A stretch of DNA of 64,000 nt from JACVCJ01 sp052437175. Lineage in GTDB: Bacteria > Bacteroidota > Bacteroidia > CAIKAF01. Within the stretch, counting starts at the first letter, position 1. Every line of letters begins with the position of its first letter. The translations under genes and the position numbers were made by a program. The notes under the pieces were generated by a model that worked only from the letters and a program-made list of their open reading frames with translations, did no database searches and was not told the DNA's origin. The stretch is taken from the NCBI GenBank assembly GCA_052437175.1, contig JBQVOK010000001.1:186001-250000 (forward strand). The letters are read 5' to 3'. This document shows, one piece after another, positions 24,446-35,800 of this stretch.

Positions 24446-27370
24446 TCAGCTGAGCCCTGCGGGTAATACCAGGCGTGCGGTAACACCGCTGCTTCCGTCT
24501 TCGGTCCGGTGGTCGGTAAGGGTAAGCAGGAAGGGCTGCCGGTACATATCGCTGAGTATCTGCAGGCGCTCCCGGATCATGTCCAGGCCCATGCTGTGGT
24601 GCATATCGGGCTGGGGCCCGCTGCGGGGGAGGAACCCGGGGCCGTTGTCGCGGACCGTCACCACCAGGTTGCTGGCTTCGAGGCTGAAACGGATGTCTAC
24701 CCGGCAGATGCCGCCACCCGGGGTGATCCCGTGTTTGATGGCGTTCTCTACCAGGGGCTGTATCAGCATACCGGGCAGGGAAACGGTTTTCGGGTTCAGT
24801 TCCGGACCGGTCTGTATGCTGTATTCGAGCCGCTGCCCGAAACGCAGTTTTTCCAGTTCCAGGTAATTGCGTATATAATCGGTCTCGGTCTCCAGCAGGA
24901 TCAGCGGGTCCCGGCTGCTTTTGAGGCTGCTGCGGATCATGCGGGAGAACATGCTGAGGTATTTGTTGCCCTGGTAGGCATCGTGTTCGTTCATGAACTG
25001 CTGTATGGCATTGAGCGCATTAAAGATGAAATGCGGGTTCATCATGGCCTGCAGGGCTTTGATCTCGAGCGAGGCGATGCGCAGTTTCATGTCGTTCTCG
25101 TGCATCTGCCGTTTCCGGAGGCGGCTGGCATACGCCAGTGTAAAGATAATTACGCAGAGGGTAATGAGGCAGTACAGCAAGACCTGCACACGCGTCTGCC
25201 GTAAAAAGGGAACGGGTACCTGTAACTGCAGGGTGCTGATGGCCGACCAGGGACTCTGGCCTTTGCGGCAGCGGAGTTGCAGGGTCTTTTCTCCTTCGAA
25301 CTCAACGGGAATGGTAAACTGCGGGCTACCGGTCTCGATCCAGGATTGGGCATCGTTGAAGCGGTAGGCAAATACGGCCGCTGAATTATGCTGCAGGTCC
25401 AGGGCGGCGCACTGCATGTGTATTTCGCTGCTGTGTGGCGGTAATTGTATGGTCTGCGCCGGGGATATCCAGCGTTTGCCCATGCTTTCCATGCTGTGGA
25501 TAAACAGCCGGGGAGCTCTTCTCGGGCGGAAAAGCAGGCTTTTTTCCAGCTTCTGCAGTCCATATTGCGTATATACATAGAGAAAATGACTGTCGGTACA
25601 GAACGCCAGTACATCGTCTGAAAGCAGTCCCGAACTTTTATCGATCAGTTGTTTCAGCCGCAGCTGCCGGTCCCGGATATCAAAAACGGCAAGTCCGGCC
25701 GTACCCGATATCCAGAGTTCCGACCCGGTGATGCGGGCTTTACGGATAAGAGCCCGGCGCAGTTCCGGGCTGCTCAGCACCTGCACGATACGGGCATCCT
25801 CATCGCAGAGGGCCAGGCCCTGTCCGTCGCTCACCAGCACGTACAGGCCCTGTCCGGCATCCAGAATGTGCAGTATGCGTTTCTGCAGGAAAGGATGCGC
25901 CGGGGTGGGCAGTGTACGGCCATCGGGGGCCAGCAGGTGCAGTCCGTTCAGGTCGGTATAGATCAGCCGTCCCGAAGCGGTCCTGCATACGCTGTACTTG
26001 CGCACGGGGCTTTCCTTCGGTTCGGGGACCCGTATACGACGTTCTCCCGTTCGTGTATCGTAATCCACTACTTTCGTATTATCGTTGTAGGTAAGCAGTC
26101 CGCCGGGATTGAAAGAGAAGCCCTTCAGGGCCTTGGCTTCGAAGCGGTGCAGTTGCGGCGTCTTCTTTTTATCGTACCATGCCCGCAGGTGATAGCCGCC
26201 GGCTTCGCTGCCCAGGATATAACTTCCTTCCTGTGTGTGGTCCCTGAAGATCATCAGGGTAGGCAAAAAACCCTGTGTGCCGGATACGGAGATGCGGTTC
26301 AGCAGGTGCAAGGTACTGTCGAACACCCCGATGCTGCTGTTTTCAAAACCGGCCAGCAGCAGCCCGTTACCGATATATTCCAGCGCAGTGATCATTTTAC
26401 CGGGCCATTCGCTGCGCGGGGGTACAGCCAGTGCATTCCGTCCGGACGGAGGATAATAGAACAGGCCGCCGGTCAGCGAAGGTATCCACATACCGCCTTC
26501 CCTGTCTTTGAGGAAGGTGCTGGGGGCCATTACGCCCCGGAACGTTTGCGTAAGTGTGTAGTGTCCCTGCGGATCACGGCTGTATTCCAGCACACCCTTA
26601 TCGTGTGTGAGCAGGTAAAACTGATCGTGCTGTTTTATCTTGAAGCGGGCGCTGTTGGGCACGCTGTCGGGCCATGGCAGAATAAGGTCGTTGGAACCGT
26701 TGCAGTAGCGCCGTATGCCTTCGCGGGCATGGTAATAAAAGCAGGAGTCGACGGGCCAGAAGCCGGAGAGCATCCTGATGCCCGTGTCGCAGAGCGCCCC
26801 GTTCCGCCAGAAATGATACCACATATATTTGTAGCTGTCCCGGCCATGTTCCCAGTAGGCGAACATGAGCTCTGGCACTTCGCGGGCACCGAGGATACCC
26901 TGTGCAGGCGCATGTATGCGTATGGTGTGCCCGTTCTGCCCGTGTATGTGTATGGTATCGTCGCGGGTCTGGTAAAAACCCAGCGGAATATTCCGGAAAC
27001 GTACTTTGGCCAGTACCTGGTGATTCCCGGGATGCATAAAACGGCCCTTTTCATAAAAGGCGATGCGTCCGTTATACCCCTGGAACCAGATGCGTCCGTA
27101 GCGGTCTTTGTTCAGGCGGATGATCTCGTTATCAGACAGCCCGTCTTCGACACTAAAGGCCTGGAAGTGCGTACCGTCGAAGCGGTACACGCCCATCAGG
27201 GAGCTGAGCCAGATAAAGCCGTCGTTATCCTGCAGGATATCGTACAGCATATTGGTATGGAGTCCGTCGGCCGTGGTATATTGTACATAGGTGCCCGGCT
27301 GCGCCCGGCTGTAATTTATGAATATACTAAAAATGAATGCAAGAAGCAGTACAGGCAGGCTCCGCTTCAT
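24446..27370 (-). CDS. Sensor histidine kinase with periplasmic propeller and LytS-type kinase
   Basis: 974 residues. A signal peptide or helix (to about residue 23) is followed by about 600 residues of beta-propeller repeats of the two-component-regulator type (for example QDNDGFIWLSSLMGVYRFDG), a Y_Y_Y-like beta domain, a single membrane helix near 730-750, and a LytS/YehU-type kinase domain. The phospho-accepting His is near residue 778 in MNPHFIFNALNAI; the ATP-binding part shows LIQPLVENAIKHG and DNGPGF. Propeller kinases usually sense an extracellular ligand directly. Its start overlaps the stop of the regulator gene by ATGA, so the two are co-translated. Confidence 0.93.
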   Translation of the reverse strand: MKRSLPVLLLAFIFSIFINYSRAQPGTYVQYTTADGLHTNMLYDILQDNDGFIWLSSLMGVYRFDGTHFQAFSVEDGLSDNEIIRLNKDRYGRIWFQGYNGRIAFYEKGRFMHPGNHQVLAKVRFRNIPLGFYQTRDDTIHIHGQNGHTIRIHAPAQGILGAREVPELMFAYWEHGRDSYKYMWYHFWRNGALCDTGIRMLSGFWPVDSCFYYHAREGIRRYCNGSNDLILPWPDSVPNSARFKIKQHDQFYLLTHDKGVLEYSRDPQGHYTLTQTFRGVMAPSTFLKDREGGMWIPSLTGGLFYYPPSGRNALAVPPRSEWPGKMITALEYIGNGLLLAGFENSSIGVFDSTLHLLNRISVSGTQGFLPTLMIFRDHTQEGSYILGSEAGGYHLRAWYDKKKTPQLHRFEAKALKGFSFNPGGLLTYNDNTKVVDYDTRTGERRIRVPEPKESPVRKYSVCRTASGRLIYTDLNGLHLLAPDGRTLPTPAHPFLQKRILHILDAGQGLYVLVSDGQGLALCDEDARIVQVLSSPELRRALIRKARITGSELWISGTAGLAVFDIRDRQLRLKQLIDKSSGLLSDDVLAFCTDSHFLYVYTQYGLQKLEKSLLFRPRRAPRLFIHSMESMGKRWISPAQTIQLPPHSSEIHMQCAALDLQHNSAAVFAYRFNDAQSWIETGSPQFTIPVEFEGEKTLQLRCRKGQSPWSAISTLQLQVPVPFLRQTRVQVLLYCLITLCVIIFTLAYASRLRKRQMHENDMKLRIASLEIKALQAMMNPHFIFNALNAIQQFMNEHDAYQGNKYLSMFSRMIRSSLKSSRDPLILLETETDYIRNYLELEKLRFGQRLEYSIQTGPELNPKTVSLPGMLIQPLVENAIKHGITPGGGICRVDIRFSLEASNLVVTVRDNGPGFLPRSGPQPDMHHSMGLDMIRERLQILSDMYRQPFLLTLTDHRTEDGSSGVTARLVLPAGLS

Positions 27371-28104
27371 ATTTTAAGGCGTTTGCAGAGTTCAATGAAC
27401 TGGGGCAGTTTCCGGCGGCTCACCGGTACCTCGTGGCCCTCACTCAGGTGTGCGGTGTGGCCCTCGCGGAAGGAGTAGCCTTCCAGGTAACGTATATTGA
27501 TGATATAGGATTTATGCGAACGAAAGAAAAGCTGGGGTGGCAGCAGTTCTTCGTAAAAACCGATCTGTTTGGCCGACATGATCTTTTTGTGTCCCTGCAG
27601 GTGAAAGGTGGTATAATTACCGTCGGCCTGTGCAAAGAGAATATCCTCCCCGTTGAGCAGGTTAAAGCCGCTGCCGTGATTTACCATCAGCTTGATTTCG
27701 CGCGGGGCATTCTCTTCGGTATGGGCCTGCATGCGTTTTTCTTTCCCCAGGAAATCGCTCCCTTTTTTCACGGCCAGTTTCAGTTCGTCGATATCTACAG
27801 GTTTCAGCAGGTAGTCGAGTGCGCCGGCTTTCAGGGCCTGCAGGGAAAACTCCTCATGTGCGGTCACAAAAATAAGCGCTTTACCGGAGAGGTTGGCCTG
27901 CAGGTGTACGTCGAAACTGGTGTGATTCCCGAGTGCCACATCAAAAAAGAGAAAATCAGGGGCGTACTTTTCCATGATCTCGGAAGCGCTCTGTATATCG
28001 GCTGCGGTATAAATGTTTACAATTTCAGGACAATAACGGCTCAGGAGTCCGTGAAGAGTTCTGCGGGCTGCTTCTTCATCGTCGAGGATAAGTGCTGAAT
28101 ACAT
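27367..28104 (-). CDS. LytTR-family response regulator
   Basis: 245 residues. Receiver domain at the N-terminus with LDDEE acidic pocket and phospho-acceptor Asp near residue 56 (FLFFDVALG). A LytTR DNA-binding domain fills the last 110 residues (ILFAQADGNYTTFHL ... FRSHKSYIINIRYL ... VPVSRRKL). Partner of the kinase that overlaps it. LytTR proteins bind pairs of 9-bp direct repeats one or two turns apart; exactly such a pair lies 140 bp upstream of its own start, between it and the divergent RHS operon. Confidence 0.95.
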   Translation of the reverse strand: MYSALILDDEEAARRTLHGLLSRYCPEIVNIYTAADIQSASEIMEKYAPDFLFFDVALGNHTSFDVHLQANLSGKALIFVTAHEEFSLQALKAGALDYLLKPVDIDELKLAVKKGSDFLGKEKRMQAHTEENAPREIKLMVNHGSGFNLLNGEDILFAQADGNYTTFHLQGHKKIMSAKQIGFYEELLPPQLFFRSHKSYIINIRYLEGYSFREGHTAHLSEGHEVPVSRRKLPQFIELCKRLKI

Positions 28105-28681
28105 AGGTCCGTTATGGGTTTAAGATAGATGCCGCTGCAACAGGTATTTCAGTATCCGTAAACGAAGGGTACAGAAGCCGGAAAGACAGTTGTGCACCGG
28201 ATGTACATATTTACAAATTTAATTAAATAAGCGACCTGGACAAATACGTTGGTTGCTCATATATATACGTTGATTAATTAAAAAAGCTGAAATGAAGGGT
28301 TTAAACACAGGAAATACTATTTATTTCGGTATATAGTTTAATCCGTTATTTTTTTGTTAGTATCTTTTTTGATTGTTTAAATATTTGATATTCAGTGGTG
28401 TTTTGTTTATTTTTACAGCGGTGTTGTGGTTTTTACTTGTTAAATTCCGGATTTTGTTTGTGTGTAAATGATAAAATAGTTAAATAGCACTCACAAATAT
28501 TGGACCCTGAAACTAACTTACACTTGCACCGTTTACATGTAGCCGTACGGTGGTCCTGAGATACGGGCACCGTTCCTTTCCACAGAGCCAATATTTAAAC
28601 CCTGTCACCGGGAGACTTATGGTCCGGGCGTTGTAAAAAACGACCCTGATACTGCTATGCATTTAACGGGTAAAATTATAT
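28105..28681. other. 577-bp divergent intergenic region
   Basis: The A+T-rich centre (28200-28480) separates the response regulator from the RHS operon. It contains the two LytTR-type sites described at 28245-28274. Farther right, TTACACTTGC near 28520 is a weak -7 candidate for the rightward operon, implying a leader of about 150 nt. No open frame is convincing. Confidence 0.6.
28245..28274 (+). promoter_or_regulatory. Paired LytTR-type binding sites
   Basis: TACGTTGGT (28245-28253) and TACGTTGAT (28266-28274) are direct repeats with a 12-bp spacer (21-bp period, two helical turns). Both match the published LytTR consensus [TA][AC][CA]GTTN[AG][TG] at every position. The site lies 141 bp from the LytTR gene start and 408 bp from the first RHS operon gene. 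Confidence 0.65.
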
Positions 28682-29830
28682 ATGAAAAAACTAAGAACCG
28701 GAATTTGTATCGTTGTGTGGCTCCTGTGTATACAGGCTTTGCGTGCCCAGTACGTGGTAACGGCGATAACGCCTCCGCCCCAGTTCGGGCATGACGATCT
28801 GTGGAACCTGAGTATTACCCGCACCAATACCCAGGATAATTACAAGCAGTTTTACCTTTCACTGCGTATTTTCAACGAGCAGCAGCAGCTACAGGTAAAA
28901 ACCAATTCGGCGGGTATTTTCCTGCCCGAAACCGTTACCCTGATCAACCTGGGCAACCTGTCGCAGGTAAAGCCCTTTACCATGAATTATTATAATGCTA
29001 CGGTACTCAGCCAGGTGATCGCCGGCGGTGGATTATTCCCTCCCGGCGCTTACCTGGTTGATTTTACCCTGTACGGGCGTCCGTCGGACGGGGAGTTTAC
29101 CGAGCTGGCCAGCTACAATTACCAGGCCGTGATAGATGCCATCTGGCCGCCTATGCTGCTTTCTCCGGCCGATGGCGATTCTATACCCGATCCCTTTCCG
29201 GTACTTACCTGGACCCCGGCCTTCAGCACCTACCTGCAGGGAACGGTTACCTATTCCCTGCGCCTGACGCACATATTCGACGGACAAACCAAACAGCAGG
29301 CCATTACGGCCAACCTGCCGCATTATACGGCAGAAGAGATCGGTATGCCTTTACAGGTATACCCGGGTTCTGCCCGGGCCCTGGAACCGGGACAGCGTTA
29401 TGCCTGGCAGGTAGAGGCCCGTATGGGCGGTTCTTCGCTGGGATACAGCGAGGTGTGGGAGTTCTGTTACTGCTCCCGCACAGCGCAGCAACAAACGACC
29501 GGCAATTTCTATTATAAGCTTACCGAACACCCGCAGTCGCAGTTCGAGACCGTAAAAGGGGACTGGCTGCCTGTAGCCTTTCCTGAAAAATACGTGCCTA
29601 AAGATGAGACCCTGCATTTCAGCCTTAAAAATCTGCAGGGTAAGGAACTGGCCAATGAAAAGAACTTCAGCGATGTACGCAGGATCGGAATGAACAGGTA
29701 CCAGATAGGGCTGTGTTCCGATGCCCGGCTCGATCTCCCCGAAGGCTATTACGTGGTGGAATTCCCCACAGAAGGCCGTATCACCTATTACCTGCGTATT
29801 CATCTTACCGAACGGGGCAGCTGTAACTAA
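28682..29830 (+). CDS. Exported FN3-like protein, first gene of the RHS operon
   Basis: 382 residues with a signal peptide (MKKLRTGICIVVWLLCIQALRAQ). The centre (WPPMLLSPADGDSIPDPFPVLTWTPA ... LEPGQRYAWQVEARMGGSSLGYSEVWEF) has the strand pattern of a fibronectin type III-like domain; the rest is beta-rich. Not otherwise recognised. It lies 37 nt upstream of the first giant RHS gene and may be an exported companion of it. Confidence 0.7.
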   Translation: MKKLRTGICIVVWLLCIQALRAQYVVTAITPPPQFGHDDLWNLSITRTNTQDNYKQFYLSLRIFNEQQQLQVKTNSAGIFLPETVTLINLGNLSQVKPFTMNYYNATVLSQVIAGGGLFPPGAYLVDFTLYGRPSDGEFTELASYNYQAVIDAIWPPMLLSPADGDSIPDPFPVLTWTPAFSTYLQGTVTYSLRLTHIFDGQTKQQAITANLPHYTAEEIGMPLQVYPGSARALEPGQRYAWQVEARMGGSSLGYSEVWEFCYCSRTAQQQTTGNFYYKLTEHPQSQFETVKGDWLPVAFPEKYVPKDETLHFSLKNLQGKELANEKNFSDVRRIGMNRYQIGLCSDARLDLPEGYYVVEFPTEGRITYYLRIHLTERGSCN

Positions 29831-29867
29831 ACCACGGCCGTCCTGCTAAAAACTGAACCTATTACGT

Positions 29868-32800
29868 ATGAAAAAAATACCTCTTTTCAAGAGAATCCGC
29901 GAAAGTAAAGCCGGTAAAGTGCTGGCTGTTATTATGGTAGCGGAACTTACCGTACAGTGTATACAGCCGCTGGCATTGCAGGCTCTTACTTCGGGGCCTA
30001 CACAGCCCGAGGTGCAAGGCTTTCAGCCGGTGGGCATGTCCCAGATGGTAGACCCTTTTACCGGTGATTTTTCCTATAATATTCCCCTGATGGAAGTGGG
30101 CGGTTACCCGCTGAACCTCAGTTACCAGTCGGGCATTTCGATGGACCAGGAAGCCAGCTGGGCCGGACTGGGCTGGAACCTGCACACCGGGGCCATTACC
30201 CGGCAGATGCGCGGCCTGCCCGACGATTTCTGGAACGATGAGGTGATCGAACGTGTAAACCTGAAACCCAACAAGACCGTGGGCGTGAACGTGGCCTTTG
30301 ATATGGAGCTTTTCGGTTTCGAGGCCAATAACATCATTCCGCCTTCGGGAGGCTCGGGCAGCAGCGGAAGCCTGTCGGTAGGCCTGGGTATCGAATACAA
30401 CAACTACGCCGGTGTAAGCCTGAGCACTACGGCCGGGCTTAACCTCTCCGGCGGATCGAACCTGCCCATGAACGCCAGCCTGAACCTTACCAGCGGCAGC
30501 GACGGTCTGCAGATATCGCCCAATATTTCGTATTCGGGCAAGCTTACCGGTAACAACAGTAAGGTTACGGGCCGTGCCAGTATCGGTATCGGGGCCAGCA
30601 TCAACTCACGCAAAGGCCTTACCGACCTTACCCTGAGCGGCGGCGTAAATGCCAGTACCAGTAAGACCAAAACAGATCCCAACGATAAAAATAAAGTACT
30701 GAGCCAGACAGACGGCAAGGTGGGCATCAACAACAGTTCTACCATCAGTTTCGGGGCGCATACGTTTACCCCGTCCATCGAAAATGCCATGGAGACCTAT
30801 TCTTTTTCCGGCCGTTTCAAGATCGGCGGAGCCACGCTGAACCAGGACTTCGGCGGCAGTATTTCGGGTTATGGAAGTGTACAGCAGCTGGTAAGCAAGG
30901 AATTCCGTGCACCGGCCTATGGATATATCTATGCCGAAAAGGCCAATAACAACGATAATGCCCTGCTGGACTACAACCGCGAAAAAGACAACAATTTTTC
31001 CAAGCACCACAAGCACCTGCCCCTCACGGCCTTTACACAGGATATGTTCTCTATTGCGGCCCAGGGACTGGGCGGCTCCTTCCGGGCCTTCCGCAACGAT
31101 GTGGGTTATGTGTACAACAACAAAAAAACGAGTCCGAGTACTTCGGGTTCCCTGGGACTGGAAATCGGTCTGGGTAACATCGTAGACCTGGGTCTGGACC
31201 TGGGCCTTAACTCCGTACAATCTACCTCCGGCCCCTGGCGCGACGATAACCAGGCCATCGGGCAGATCCCTTTCCGGGGCAAGGTAAAGAACGATATCAA
31301 AGAGAATTATTTCCTGCGGATGACGGGCGAAAAGATCCCCGAACAGGATATGAACTTCATGAACAATACCCTGAAGGGCAAACAGGCGCTGCGCTATAAC
31401 CTGAGCCATACCTCGGGCCTGCCCAAAGTAAAGGCGGCCAACAGTTTTACCAATGCCGATAACGGTTCGGTGGCCGGCATCAGCAATAATGCCCGCGACA
31501 AACGTCAGCCCCGCAACAATGCCATTTATTTTCTGACGGCCCAGGAGCTGAAAAGTGCGTATCCGCACAAGGCCAATATGGTATCGCCGCACGCCAAACC
31601 GCACCATATTGCACAGATCGTGGTGGTAATGCCCGAAGGCATGCGCTACGTATTCGGCCTGGCCGCCTATAATACCAAACAGGTAGAGAAATCTTTTGCC
31701 GTAGGCGGTACGCGCAGTAATCCCAACAGCGGTTTTGCCAGCGGTACAGCCGAAAATGCCGCCGGACTGGTAAATTACGACAACACGGCCGCTTCTTCGG
31801 GCAATAACCGCGGCATCGACAATTATTACCAGGAGACCGAAACCCCGGCCTATGCCCACAGCTGGATGCTTACCGAAGTACTTTCGCCCGATTACTCCGA
31901 CCTGAAAGGCGATGGCCCCACGCAGGACGACCTGGGATCTTATGTATTGCTGAACTACGGCAACAAGGACGGCAGCGGCAATCCCGTACCCGATGTACAG
32001 GGCTACGGCTGGCGTACACCAACGGCCGGTTCCATGAAAGCGGGGTATATGGAAGGACTGAAGACCAATCCTACCGACGATAAAGCCAGTATTGTATATG
32101 GTACCAAAGACATCTGGTACTGTCATTCCATCGAATCGAAAACACACCGGGTATTGTTTGAGCTGGAAGACCGCCTCGACGGCTGTGGCGTAGACCCCAA
32201 CGGAAACGTGGTGGCCTCCAAGAAACAGAAATGCATCAAAAGCATTTCCTATTATACGGTAGAAAGCCCGGCCAATACCAACCCCGTTAAAAAAGTAAAT
32301 TTCGTATACGACTATACGCTTTGCCCCAACAGTCCCAACTCCCTGGATGCGTCCAAAGGCAAACTCACGCTAAAGCGTCTGTTTTTCACTTACGGGGATT
32401 CCTATGCCGGACAGTACAGTCCCTATGAGTTCAACTACAACGCTACAGACAACGGCGGTAACCCTTTTGCTTATGTACACGGCAACAGCGACCGCTGGGG
32501 ACAGATCAAGAAACCGGCCGATAACCCGGCGGGTATGAGCAACTCCGATTTTCCGTATTCCGTACAGGACAAAGCCAAGCAGGACATGTATGCCGCGGCC
32601 TGGTCGCTCAATGCCATCGACCTGCCGTCGGGCGGAAGGATCAATATAGGGTATGAGTCCGACGACTACGCGTATGTACAGGACCGCCGGGCCAGCAATA
32701 TGTACATCATCAAGGGCTTCGCCTCATCGCCTTCGGGAACGCCTTCTTCGAATGTGTTTACCCTGAGCGGCCTCAGTCAGAACATCAATGAATACCTGAT

Positions 32801-35800
32801 CCTGAATGTACCCGATGCCGGCGCCACGCTTACGCCGGACGAGTTCCGGAAACGTTACCTGCAGGAAGAAAAAGTACCCGGTAATCTCTACGGGCCGCTC
32901 AAATACCTGTACTTCCGCTTCCTGATGAACGTAAACAAACCTTCCAGCCCCAAATACGAGTACGTATCCGGCTATGCCGAGATCGATTACAGCAGCACGG
33001 CCAATTACGGTATGATAAACCCGACCACGGGCTTTGTAAAGATCCGCAATATGCAGCCCACACCGGCAGGCGTAAATTCCAGTCCGTTCGCTTATGCGGC
33101 CTGGTCCTTTTCGCGCGTGCAGACCCCGGAATATGCCTATAATCAGCCCCAGTTCGACGATACGGGCTTTGAGCAGATCATAAAGACCATTGCGTCGGCC
33201 AGTATTGCCAAAAACCTTTTCGAAATGCTGATGGGCGTGAACCGCCGCATGATGCTGGAAGGCTATGGCAGCAGCGTGGACGTGAACAAGTCATGGGTAC
33301 GCCTCTTTGACCCCGACGGGCATAAATTCGGCGGCGGCCTGCGGGTAAAGACCATATCGGTACAGGACAACTGGGATAAGATGTCGCCGACAGAGACCGG
33401 CCGTAAATACGGACAGGAATACCGTTATGTGCTCGAAGACGGTCGTTCGTCGGGCGTAGCTGCATACGAGCCTTCGATGGGCGCCGACGAAAATCCCTTT
33501 AAACTGCCTGTGTACAGCGATAATCCCAACCTGAAACTGGTGATGGAAGAACGCTTTTATATAGAAGAGCCCTTTGGCGAGAGTTTCTTCCCCGGCGCCG
33601 GCGTAGGCTATGCACGGGTGGAGGTAAAAGATATCGTATACGATGCCGGTGTTACCAGCAAGAGTACGGGCCGGTCGGTGGAGGAATTCTACACCGCCCG
33701 CGATTTTCCCATCATCACGCGGAATACCAAACTGGACGCCGTACCCAAAAAATCGAACCCCATCGTAAGCCTGTTGTCTTTTAACTCCTGGAATTTTATG
33801 AACGTAAGCCAGGGGTACAGCATTGAGGTGAACGATATGCACGGCAAGAAAAAAGCCAGCCGCATCTATGCCGAAGGCGCTACAGAGCCTTTATCGTACA
33901 CCGAATATTATTACCGTACCGACGCCAATGGCCGCCTGGATAATATGTTCCCCGTGCTGGATACAAAGGGCGAGCAAACCATCAGCGAGGTGGGCGTGGA
34001 ATACGACATGGTGGCCGATTTCCGTGAGCAGAATACCGAAAGTATGAGCGGCAGCCTGGCCTTTAACCTCAACTACGGGCAGGCGGGTCCCATACCCATT
34101 ATTTCCTTCTCGCTGTTCCCGGGCTTTAAGCGCGATCATACACGCTTCCGCAGCGCGGTGGTCACCAAGGTGATACAGCGCTACGGCCTGGAAGAAAAGC
34201 GGGTAAGCTATGAAAAAGGCGCCCTGCTCGAGACCCGTACGCTGGCCCTGGATAAAATGACGGGAAATACCCTGGTGCAGGAACTTACCAATGCCTACCG
34301 CGACAAGTATTACCGCACCGAACTGCCGGCACACTGGGCCTACAAAGGCATGGGCCAGGCCTCGGAGAATATCCTGTTCAGCTTTGGTACCAGCGGCAGC
34401 AGTGATGTAAGCCGTTTCGACCGCAGTACGGGAGAAATTAAACCGACGCTTTACCCTTACCTGCTGCCCGGCGACGAAGTATTCATGTACCGCAAGATAC
34501 TGGGCCTTACCCCGCCGGTGAACTCCAATGCCTACCGCTACTGGGTGGCCCGTGATGCCTCTGAGAATAAACTCTACCTCATCGATTATACCGGCAATAA
34601 GGCTACGTTCTCCAGCGCTTACCCGGCCGAACTCACGTTCTATGTGGTACGTTCGGGGCACCGCAATGTGCAGCATAACGAGCTGGGCGGCGTAACCAGT
34701 GTATATAACCCGATACAGAATGTAAGCGGCGTGGATAAACTGGTCTTTAACGACGATATGAGACCCATCAATACCAATGCCAACGAATATGCAGAGCAGT
34801 GGCAGACCGATTTTTCGATACCCCGCGTGGAATCTGAAATGGTGGTACATACATACCAGAACCAGCAGGCCGACGATTTTATAGCGCTGCTGAACCTGAT
34901 GTACGGCAACGGTTTCCTGGGGCCGTATCCCGGTCCGATCGGTCCCGGCGGCTGGCAGGGAACCCGGGTACTGCATACGAATCCCTACGGGCCCTACCTG
35001 CAGCCTCTGTTCGGTTGTACTATGGCTTCGCTGGGGCTTTCGATCTTTGATAATCCCGGAACCTATCCCGATATTTCGGTGCCGCTGACGGCCTTTGGCT
35101 ATTCTACCGCAGGTATAAACACGGTGTTGTCCTTTAACTTCGGGCCGATCGAGAACAACTCCTGTATGAGCTGTCTTAAGTTCCAGATCGTTTCGGCGCA
35201 GGATACGAACTCCTTCACGATGGACGACTGGTGGAACATCGGGTATTTCAACAGCATCAGCAGTACGCAGGTGCTCACTATCCCGGGTTATGCCAACCCG
35301 GTGGCCTGTCACCTGATCAGTGCGGTAATGATTACCGGTGTCACGCGCCAGTTTATCATCATGGACCACTGTTTTGGCATGAATACCGAAACGGTGATCG
35401 AGTACATTACCAAATACAACTGCATCAATACCAACCAAACCATAAACCCCTATATAGCCAATATACTCGGGAACTGGCGTGCCAAACGCAGCTGGCTGTT
35501 CCAGGGCGACCGCAATAACCGCAACGTGAACCAGGACGAAAACCTTCGCCGCGACGGTTATATAGCCAAGTACCGTCCGTTCTGGACCTACAATACCACT
35601 TCGGCATTGTGGGAGAAGAGCAGCGGGGTGAACAATACCGCCTATAACAACTGGAACTGGACCAGCGAAATGACGGTGTACAGTCCCTACGGCTTCGACC
35701 TGGAGAACCGCGATCCGCTGGGCATCTTCTCTGCAGCCATGTACGGCTTTAAGAATATGCTGGCCACAGGCGTAGCCTCCAACGCTATGAACAAGGAGAT

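Noticed and set aside
25649..27478. Long rightward open frame (609 codons) opposite the histidine kinase
   Set aside because: It is the antisense shadow of a clear kinase gene; its translation has no domain pattern and a low-complexity Gln/Val-rich look.
30606..32147. Leftward open frame (513 codons) inside the first RHS gene
   Set aside because: Same reason: overlaps the true gene fully and has no recognisable protein features.
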